Shown here: piece by piece, positions 8,101 through 12,650 of the stretch
How positions within the stretch are numbered: position 1 is the first letter of the stretch
How the letters are laid out: each line of letters opens with the position of its first letter
Source of the DNA: JALZAQ01 sp038253885
GTDB taxonomy: Bacteria; Gemmatimonadota; Gemmatimonadetes; Gemmatimonadales; Gemmatimonadaceae
Direction of reading: 5' to 3'
Length of the DNA stretch: 12,650 bases
Assembly (NCBI GenBank): GCA_038253885.1
Contig: JBBSGP010000065.1
Coordinates: 1-12,650, forward strand
Translations under genes and position numbers: made by a program
Notes under the pieces: model-generated
Database searches by the model: none
What the model saw: only the letters and a program-made list of their open reading frames with translations
Told to the model about the DNA's origin: nothing

Positions 8101-8260
8101 CAGCCGCTCCGATGGTTCGGCCTCCGCGGAAGGGTCCGATCAACCGCCAGCGCATGCCGGCGTAGAGGCTCGGCGAGTACTGCTGCGCTACGATCGGAGA
8201 GACGAGGAGCGCGATGAGCACGACGGCCCGGACGACCGCGGCGAAGAGGCGAGGTGACAT
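5114..8260 (-). CDS. Secreted VPS10/BNR-repeat beta-propeller protein
   Basis: The 1,048-residue protein has a signal peptide (hydrophobic core AVVLIALLVSPIVA, about residues 12-25) and then a series of Asp-box/BNR repeats, pattern S/T-x-D-x-G-x-x-W. They are visible near residues 74-81, 128-135, 179-186, 238-245, 290-297, 336-343, 379-386, 513-520, 580-587, 633-640 and 677-684. Repeats of this kind form one or two large beta-propellers as in sortilin/VPS10 and xyloglucanase-type proteins. HGRSIWILDD (711-720) closes the repeat region. Residues about 740-930 look like beta-sandwich material, and about 930-1040 are helical. Bacterial members are often annotated as glycosyl hydrolases or sortilins, but no catalytic residues can be identified here, so binding of protein or glycan is equally possible. 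No Shine-Dalgarno sequence precedes the ATG at 8260. The gene follows the phospholipase C-like gene on the same strand after a 100-base gap. Confidence 0.88.
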   Translation of the reverse strand: MSPRLFAAVVRAVVLIALLVSPIVAQQYSPSLYAGMRWRLIGPFRGGRTIGAAGVPSQPNVFYIGVNNGGVWKTTDYGRTWRPLFDDQPTGSIGTVAVAPSDPNIVYVGSGEGVQRPDLSTGDGVYRSSDAGKTWTHLGLRDGQQIGSIIIDPKDPDRIFVAVVGHPYGPNEERGVFRSMDGGKSFQKVLYKDENTGAIALAFDPANAQTVYADMWQSRQAPWENGVFQGPGSGLYKSTDGGATWSQLTTGLPTFEQGLGRIGFAIAPSNPLRIYALVEASAQFGGTYRSDDAGGSWRKVNGEPRIWGRGSDFAEVKVDPRNPDVIYAANTSTYRSTDAGASWTAIKGAPGGDDYHTVWINPDNSQIILLASDQGATITVNGGETWSSWYNQPTAQLYHVTTDNQFPYWVYGGQQESGSVGIASRGNDGQITFMDWHPVGVEEYGYAAPDPLDPNFVYGGKATRWDRRTGDVQNIAPEAVRSGKYRFIRTMPILFSPIEPHTMYLASQLLFKTTNGGRSWQTISPDLTRPDSVVPRNVGVYSGSATAKVHHGGVIYSVGPSFKTTRTVWVGTDDGLIQLTRDGGKSWKNVTPPELTPWSKVAQLVASHYDDVTAYAAINSFRLDDLRPHIFRTHDAGKSWTEITSGIPDGGAINTVREDPVRKGLLFAGSEREVFVSFDDGDHWQSLRLNMPASSVRDLVIHDDDIVAGTHGRSIWILDDITPLRQLTKEVAESSAHLFRPQVTYRIQRDQWTDTPLPPEEPAGKNPPDGAVIDYWLGAASSSPVAIEVTDRQGKLVRRFSSADRDSISPTALQMNVPTYWVRPPQNPGTETGMHRFVWDLHYPPPEVLERDYPISAIHRDTPLTPHGPAVLPGTYTVKLTVGGRSFTQPLVVKMDPRVGAPVSGLAQRFALALRLHAELREDWMALKEVQSLREELRRLRGRAQGAVAETIAKLDDSLAALVGSGGAGRGSGEDENLTRLNAELIAVYNVIEGADATPTTQAVAGAARLQTILSAQLAKWREIRTQDLPALNAQLKAADLPAVGGEP

Positions 8261-8360
8261 CGCGTAGAGCTATCGCGCCGGAGCGTGCGTCGCAACCGAC
8301 GGCGTTCCGGTGAATGTCCTGATGCAGCGGCGGTGAGGCCGCGTGCGGCGCCATGATCCG

Positions 8361-10472
8361 TCAGGGACTGCTCGTCGTGTCCGACAGCTTCCCGAGCTGA
8401 ATCGAGATGGCCTGCAGTGCCGAGCCGGCGCTGGCGGCATCGGTCGCGGCGGCGAGGCGATCGATGGCAGCCGTGAGCGGTCGGACGACTTCCTCGAGCT
8501 CCGCGCCGAGGAGAGCCGCGCGGCCAACGCGGCCGCCGAGCGCCGGCGCGCGCCGCAATGCGACGTTCGCCGCGACAAGTGAGCGCTCGGCGTCGCGCAG
8601 CTCGGCCAGCTCGCGGGAGCAGCACCGCTCGGTCCAGCTCGATGCCGCGGCGCGGGCCCCTCCTATCGCCGCCGCACCGATGCGTGGGGCTGCGACCCCG
8701 GCCGCTCCTTCCGCCCGGCCGCCGATCTTCTTCTCGATGATCGCCACCAGGTCACGCATCCGGTCGATCTGCTCCCGCGAGCGACCGAGCGCACTGTGGC
8801 CGTCACCCCTGGTCGGGAGGCGAACGATCGTCACGTCCTCCATGGGAATATCGGAGCCAGGACCGGGACCGAAGCCCTTGAAGATGATCTTGAACACTTT
8901 CTCTCGGGCAACCGAATCGGCGAAGAAGGGCAGACCGCTGGGTTGCGACGCCGTCCTCGGGCCCAACCCGATGGACGTTTTGACTGGCGTTCCGCCGCTG
9001 GAATAGGCCACGTACGGCTGGCCGTAAACGCTGGCCGGAACCCACTGATCGTTGCCGTCGAGCATCCGCATGAAACCGATCATGACGTTGGTGCCGGCTC
9101 CAGGGGGAAAGAGTGGTGTCGTGATCCCGGCGCGCCGGCTGAGCTCGTTCAGCCCGTCCCCGTCGAGCAGGGCGAGCTTGGCCATGATCACGGAGTTGTA
9201 GAGAGGCTCGAATTTCCGCCAATCGAGCAGGCTGTCGGGAGCCGGACCCATGTGCATGTCGGCGATAACCTGGCGGGCGGTGTCAGCGCCCAACGCCGTG
9301 GTGAGGTAGCTGGCGGGATTTTTCGCTTTCTCGAATAGCGCGAACTCCTTCGGAAACTCGGTCTTCACGAAGCGCATGGCCTCCTCGTGTATCGCCTTGA
9401 AGGCCGGTGCCAGCGGGTCCCACTTGGCCGCCCACTCGGCAAACTCGCTCATCGCAGAAGCGGCCTCACCCACGGCGTGGGCACCGAACATCTTCGGTAC
9501 CCAGACGTCGACCCACTCCATGTACGCGGCAACACCACTTCCGATGTCGTTACTCAGTGTTCCTTCTCCCAGCGTCTCACTGGCCTCGACCAGAGCGCGC
9601 AGCCCGCGATCGATGTCGGCCTTCCACAACTCCATCTGCTCCTTCCTCGCGCAGATGACGGGATGCGCGGAACAAGCCACCCAGTACGGGAGATCCTTGT
9701 TCACTCCATCCCACAGCTCTTTCGTCGCTCGGTCGATGGAGGGTCCAAGCCAATCGTAGATGGCGAGGAAGCGCTGATAGTGCACCGCCGCCTGCGTGTG
9801 GGCTCGGACGGCAGGGTCCTTGATCAGCGCCTCCGAGACGAAACGGGGCCACACGTCGGTGGTGAGAGTGGTCGGGGGAGTATGCTCGCCGACGTAGCTC
9901 TCGAGCACGATGTGGCGGTAGACCGTGGAATCCTTGCTGTAGTCCCAGGCGCCGCCCACTTTGTGGTTCACGTAGCTGTGGGCGAACAGGTCGCCGGACG
10001 CGTGCGTGAGGAATCCGTAGGCGTACGCCAGCGCTCGATCGCGCCCTGCGCCGTCTGGCCAGCTCCGGGCGGCGAGGAAGATGTGGCGCAGCCAGTCGTC
10101 GGAGACCCAGCGCTCGGCTTTCCTGGACCGGTCGACGTGCACGAAGCTCTGACCGACGTAGATGTCGGGAAAGACGTCAGGGCCGACGACGCCGGCTCGG
10201 TAGGCATCGGGGAAGGCCTTGATCGCGCGCAGGGCCTCCGGGTTGACGGCGATCGCACCGTAAGGCGGGATCGTCACCTTTCCGTCGGCCACCGCATCGT
10301 CGAGCGCCTTGTTGGCGGCGAAGATGTGCGTATTCGGCTTCCAGAACGCGGCCGCCCGGGCGCTGTGCTGTCGGTGTGTCTCCCGCGGCGTGGCGGGAGA
10401 GAGCGCCGTCGCGCAGAGAAGGAGAGGCAGCAAGCAGAGCGACAGCACGGGTCGCGATTCACCGATGGTCAT
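8361..10472 (-). CDS. Exported zinc-dependent phospholipase C-like protein with long C-terminal extension
   Basis: The 703-residue protein has a signal peptide (VLSLCLLPLLLCATALS, residues 9-25). Residues about 44-195 resemble the zinc-dependent phospholipase C family (PF00882). PNTHIFAANKALDDAV matches the first zinc-ligand region (His49, with Trp44 nearby). GPD gives Asp99 and FVHVD gives His112. THASGDLFAH shows HxxxDxxxH (His157, Asp161, His165), and RHIVLE gives HxxxE (His187, Glu191). Together these could build the three-zinc site that cleaves phospholipid head groups. The remaining 500 residues are not recognised: residues 200-470 are mostly helical, 475-560 look beta-rich, and 565-703 are Ala-rich helices that may form a coiled coil. 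Known bacterial phospholipases C are about 250-400 residues long. The ATG at 10472 is chosen over one at 10505 because AGGAGG lies 4 bases upstream. Phospholipase activity is inferred. Confidence 0.78.
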   Translation of the reverse strand: MTIGESRPVLSLCLLPLLLCATALSPATPRETHRQHSARAAAFWKPNTHIFAANKALDDAVADGKVTIPPYGAIAVNPEALRAIKAFPDAYRAGVVGPDVFPDIYVGQSFVHVDRSRKAERWVSDDWLRHIFLAARSWPDGAGRDRALAYAYGFLTHASGDLFAHSYVNHKVGGAWDYSKDSTVYRHIVLESYVGEHTPPTTLTTDVWPRFVSEALIKDPAVRAHTQAAVHYQRFLAIYDWLGPSIDRATKELWDGVNKDLPYWVACSAHPVICARKEQMELWKADIDRGLRALVEASETLGEGTLSNDIGSGVAAYMEWVDVWVPKMFGAHAVGEAASAMSEFAEWAAKWDPLAPAFKAIHEEAMRFVKTEFPKEFALFEKAKNPASYLTTALGADTARQVIADMHMGPAPDSLLDWRKFEPLYNSVIMAKLALLDGDGLNELSRRAGITTPLFPPGAGTNVMIGFMRMLDGNDQWVPASVYGQPYVAYSSGGTPVKTSIGLGPRTASQPSGLPFFADSVAREKVFKIIFKGFGPGPGSDIPMEDVTIVRLPTRGDGHSALGRSREQIDRMRDLVAIIEKKIGGRAEGAAGVAAPRIGAAAIGGARAAASSWTERCCSRELAELRDAERSLVAANVALRRAPALGGRVGRAALLGAELEEVVRPLTAAIDRLAAATDAASAGSALQAISIQLGKLSDTTSSP

Positions 10473-10476
10473 CCGT

Positions 10477-10482
10477 CCTCCT
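10477..10482 (-). promoter_or_regulatory. Ribosome binding site that sets the phospholipase C-like start
   Basis: AGGAGG on the minus strand lies 4 bases before the ATG at 10472. It is the strongest Shine-Dalgarno match in the window and rules out the longer start at 10505. Confidence 0.8.
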
Positions 10483-10617
10483 CGTCCAAGAGAGCGCGAC
10501 GGCACCGGTTTTCGCGATGGCGCCGATGGTCCGCATGGAAGAGAGTCACCAGAGCGGATCGGGCGTTACAGCGCTCGCCGCGGATTCGGGCGGATCGAAT
10601 CGTCCGGCGGGCGGCTC

Positions 10618-10815
10618 TTATCGCCCCCCCGGATGCTGGTCCACGACCAGGCATTCCCGTTCCCAGAGTCGCAGCCCGTTCTCGTCGCGCTTGATCCACC
10701 AGCGCACTCGGTAGATCGTTCCGTCGAGGGTGACGGAGCGCGCCTCGCGACGAATGACGACCGAATCGCCGTCGCGAGGTCCCCCGATGCACTGATAGCG
10801 CGCGAACTTCTCCAC
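10618..10815 (-). CDS. Small hypothetical protein, GTG start
   Basis: The 65-residue protein contains YQCIGGPRDGDSVVI near the N-terminus, then VTLDGTIYRVRWWIKRDE, and ends in WERECLVVDQHPGGR. The G-G-P-x-D-G pattern followed by short strands is seen in small uncharacterised bacterial and phage proteins, but I cannot assign a family or function. It has no signal peptide, so it is probably cytoplasmic. The frame is open to an ATG at 10833 and further to 10908. The GTG at 10815 is preferred because AGAGGAG ends exactly 5 bases before it, whereas neither ATG has a ribosome binding site. It lies 145 bases upstream of the phospholipase C-like gene on the same strand and is divergent from the AAA+ gene. 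Two cysteines (residues 9 and 55) are present. Confidence 0.6.
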   Translation of the reverse strand: MEKFARYQCIGGPRDGDSVVIRREARSVTLDGTIYRVRWWIKRDENGLRLWERECLVVDQHPGGR

Positions 10816-10820
10816 CGCGA

Positions 10821-10827
10821 CTCCTCT
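10821..10827 (-). promoter_or_regulatory. Ribosome binding site selecting a GTG start
   Basis: AGAGGAG on the minus strand is followed by 5 bases and then GTG at 10815. It lies inside the longer reading frame, just after the in-frame ATG at 10833, and argues that this ATG is not used. Confidence 0.6.
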
Positions 10828-11012
10828 CTTCATGGGATGGCACGAGCGCCGAGCCTCGGCCGGACGGGCTGCCATCGCTGATCGACGAGAGGAAGGGGTC
10901 GCGGGCAACGGTCGACACCGCGGATGGTCTCGTCAACGCTCGTGATGGCCCGCGGCGTGCTTCATTGGCGAGCGGGTTCAGAGCCACCGCCTTCCAGCCT
11001 TCTCGGGACGTC

Positions 11013-12026
11013 ATGCCCTCACCGTTACTCGATCTGTTCTCCGGCCGCTTCGGCGGCAAGCGTACGGTGGAGACGATCGTGCCAGAGCGCACGTTCGACG
11101 ATGTCATTCTCCCGCCGGCGACCCGACAGGCGTTGGATCAGGCGCTCGGACAGGTCGAGAGCCATGCCCTCATCTTCGTTCGGTGGGGTCTTGGCGAGCG
11201 GCATGCCACCGGGCTGGGTCTGGCTTTCAACTTCGCGGGGCCTCCTGGTACGGGGAAGACGATCTGCGCCGAGGCGATCGCGCACGCGCTCGGCAAGAAG
11301 CTGCTCGTCGTGCGCTACGCCGAGATGGAATCGATGTGGGCGGGCGAGACGCCGAAGAACGTGGCGGCGGTGTTCCGGATGGCGGCGGAGCAGCAGGCGG
11401 TCCTCTTCTTCGACGAAGCCGACTCGATTGCCGCGCGGCGCTCGGTGGGGCTCAACCAGCCCTACCAGCGCGAGTCGAACACCGTCGTGAACGTGCTCCT
11501 TCGGGAGCTGGAGTCGTTCAATGGCGTCGTGATCTTCGCGACGAATCTCGCGGCCAACTTCGACCCGGCATTCGAGCGGCGCATCCGGACGCACGTGCTC
11601 TTCGAGATGCCGGGTCGGGAGGAGCGCGAGCAGATCTGGCGCGTGCAGATCCACCCCTTCAAGACACCGCTCGCGTCTGATGTGGACTTCGCCGCGCTGG
11701 CTGAGCGTTTCGCGGTGAGCGGCGGCGACATCAAGAACGCCGTTCTCAAGGCCGCGACGATGGCGGCGGCCGAGCAAGGAGCGGATTCGGACAAGCGCAT
11801 CCACCAGCGCCACTTCGTGAGCGCGATGGAGGAGGTGGTGGGGGCCAAGAAGGTGATGCAGCAGTCCCTGCTCGCGCCGGAGCAGAAGCGTGGCGACGAT
11901 CAGCTGGTGGAGGCGATCCAGGCGGCGGAGGCCCGGTGGCGCAGCACCGCGCTGGCGGCGCTCGGATTGGCGGCCGCAGCGCTCATCGCGGCCGCGGCGG
12001 CAGTGGGAGTGGTGGTGTCAAGGTAG
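11013..12026 (+). CDS. AAA+ ATPase with C-terminal membrane anchor
   Basis: The 337-residue protein has one classical AAA+ module. Walker A is GPPGTGKT at 76-83, Walker B is VLFFDEAD at 130-137, sensor 1 is FATN with Asn178, and arginine-finger candidates are Arg189, Arg190 and Arg192 in ERRIRTHVLF. MWAGET at 108-113 is in the place of the substrate-gripping pore loop. VSGGDIKNAV at 235-244 is the lid/sensor 2 region. These features put it near the CDC48/katanin-type ATPases, which thread or remodel proteins as hexamers. Residues about 312-335 are an uninterrupted Ala/Leu/Val/Ile stretch ending in SR, suggesting a tail anchor. No protease or second ATPase domain is present. Similar single-module ATPases occur beside extracellular contractile injection systems, but no such genes are visible here. 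The ATG at 11013 is preferred to a TTG at 10965; only GGGA 4 bases upstream supports it. It is transcribed alone. Confidence 0.85.
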   Translation: MPSPLLDLFSGRFGGKRTVETIVPERTFDDVILPPATRQALDQALGQVESHALIFVRWGLGERHATGLGLAFNFAGPPGTGKTICAEAIAHALGKKLLVVRYAEMESMWAGETPKNVAAVFRMAAEQQAVLFFDEADSIAARRSVGLNQPYQRESNTVVNVLLRELESFNGVVIFATNLAANFDPAFERRIRTHVLFEMPGREEREQIWRVQIHPFKTPLASDVDFAALAERFAVSGGDIKNAVLKAATMAAAEQGADSDKRIHQRHFVSAMEEVVGAKKVMQQSLLAPEQKRGDDQLVEAIQAAEARWRSTALAALGLAAAALIAAAAAVGVVVSR

Positions 12027-12041
12027 GCCTCGACGGCATCC

Positions 12042-12428
12042 TCACTCGCTGGGCGGCGGCTCCTCGCTGCCCAATCCGGCCGCCAGTCTCGCCATCTCAT
12101 CCCTCAGACAGACAGCCTTGACCTCGCACCTCCCCCACATCTCCACGAAGGCGCGGGTGGAATCCTGCGCCGGGCTCGCATAGCGGATCCGCACCGCGAT
12201 CTGATCCACCGAGCGATAGCCCCACGTCGAGTCGGAGCTGAAGCGCTTGGTGTTGTACGCATAGCGCTGCAGGATTCGAGACGCCCGAGCCGCGATCGTG
12301 ATCGGAGAGCCAAGTACGGTCACGCTGGCGCTCAGGACCGGAGGCGTGTTCGGGGGCGGAGGCGCGATCGTGCCAGCGCAGGCTGCGATCGCGAGCGTCA
12401 TCATCAGGACCGCGCGGCCCGGTCGCAT
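12042..12428 (-). CDS. Small lipoprotein of unknown function
   Basis: The 128-residue protein has a basic N-terminus (MRPGR), a short hydrophobic stretch (VLMMTLAIAA) and Cys17 in a good lipobox (I-A-A-C), so it should be lipid-anchored in the envelope. A proline-rich linker (APPPPNTPP, 22-30) follows, then a small domain of about 90 residues with strands such as SASVTVLG and VDQIAVRIRY. Cys101 and Cys107 are close enough to form a disulfide. I do not recognise the family. The ATG at 12428 shares one base with the TGA stop of the helicase gene (TGATG), so translation is probably coupled and the two genes share a transcript. The stop lies 15 bases beyond the convergent AAA+ gene. Confidence 0.75.
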   Translation of the reverse strand: MRPGRAVLMMTLAIAACAGTIAPPPPNTPPVLSASVTVLGSPITIAARASRILQRYAYNTKRFSSDSTWGYRSVDQIAVRIRYASPAQDSTRAFVEMWGRCEVKAVCLRDEMARLAAGLGSEEPPPSE

Positions 12429-12650
12429 CAGTCGGCCGCCGTTCCGAAGTCGTACCCGTTCACCGAGATTCTGGGGATGGGCTGACCGAGCACGCGCTCG
12501 ATCGTCCGAACCATCGCGATCTCGTCGGTGTCCATGAAGGTGTAGGCGTCGCCGGTGGCGGCAGCCCTTCCGGTGCGCCCGATGCGGTGCACGTAGTCCT
12601 CCGGCTGGCTCGGGACGTTGTAGTTGATCACGTGTGAGATGCCAGCGATG
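12428..12650 (-). CDS. DEAD-box RNA helicase, C-terminal end only
   Basis: Only about the last 73 residues are in the window; the gene begins beyond the right edge. The visible part carries helicase motif V-VI sequence: GISHVINYNVP, then PEDYVHRIGRTGRA. HRIGRTGRA is motif VI, whose arginines contact ATP. This places it in superfamily 2 DEAD-box RNA helicases, ATP-driven unwinders of short RNA duplexes in ribosome assembly or mRNA decay. The stretch after motif VI (AIERVLGQPIPR) resembles RhlE-type proteins. There is almost no C-terminal extension, unlike the long basic tails of many RhlE or CsdA proteins. The stop overlaps the lipoprotein start. Confidence 0.9.
   Translation of the reverse strand, partial: IAGISHVINYNVPSQPEDYVHRIGRTGRAAATGDAYTFMDTDEIAMVRTIERVLGQPIPRISVNGYDFGTAAD

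Noticed and set aside
5114..8260. Repeated similar DNA segments coding for Asp boxes, considered as a possible DNA repeat array
   Set aside because: The similarity is at protein level (S/T-x-D-x-G-x-x-W) with irregular spacing, as expected for propeller blades. There are no identical DNA units and no CRISPR-like spacing.
10583..10601. A 6-bp hairpin (GATTCG/CGAATC) between the small hypothetical gene and the phospholipase C-like gene
   Set aside because: The stem does not extend beyond six pairs and no T-tract follows, so it is not called as a terminator or operator.
9387..10694. A 435-codon open frame on the plus strand
   Set aside because: It is antisense to the phospholipase C-like gene, which has a strong ribosome binding site, a signal peptide and conserved motifs. 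The plus-strand product shows none of these.

Overview
This is a GC-rich chromosomal window from a Gram-negative-type bacterium. Most products carry signal peptides or lipoprotein signals, and one is a type IV pilin-like protein. Long exported M14 peptidases, VPS10/BNR-repeat proteins of about 1,050 residues and DUF4412-like proteins together suggest Gemmatimonadota or a similar phylum such as Acidobacteriota. That placement is inference from gene content and base composition. I see no rRNA, tRNA, insertion sequence, integrase, phage gene or CRISPR array. The gene density and even composition look like ordinary chromosome.

Layout, left to right. Positions 1-3156, minus strand, read from right to left: a putative promoter (about 3219-3247), a DUF4412-like exported protein, a small coiled-coil lipoprotein candidate and a large exported M14 zinc carboxypeptidase that runs off the left edge. 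A 7-bp hairpin separates the first two genes, and a perfect 13-bp inverted repeat lies just before the peptidase start. Positions 3293-4354, minus strand: an exported AstE/AspA-type zinc hydrolase. Positions 4529-4948, plus strand: a lone GspH/FimT-like pseudopilin. Positions 5114-10472, minus strand: a zinc-dependent phospholipase C-like protein with a long extra C-terminal region, followed after 100 bases by a VPS10/BNR-repeat propeller protein. Positions 10618-10815, minus strand: a 65-residue hypothetical protein whose GTG start is fixed by a strong ribosome binding site. Positions 11013-12026, plus strand: an AAA+ ATPase with an apparent C-terminal membrane anchor. Positions 12042 to the right edge, minus strand: a small lipoprotein whose start overlaps the stop of a DEAD-box RNA helicase, of which only the C-terminus is visible.

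Taken together, this is mostly a set of exported hydrolases and envelope proteins. Two metal hydrolases of the M14/AspA superfamily lie near each other, a phospholipase C-like protein precedes a secreted beta-propeller, and two small lipoproteins sit in operons. I found no clear multi-gene system of a new kind. The most unusual items are the tail-anchored AAA+ ATPase, the extended phospholipase C-like protein, and the perfect inverted repeat before the M14 gene. No gene-free stretch exceeds about 200 bases. The largest are 10816-11012, between divergent genes, and 4949-5113, between convergent genes. Neither holds anything I can name.
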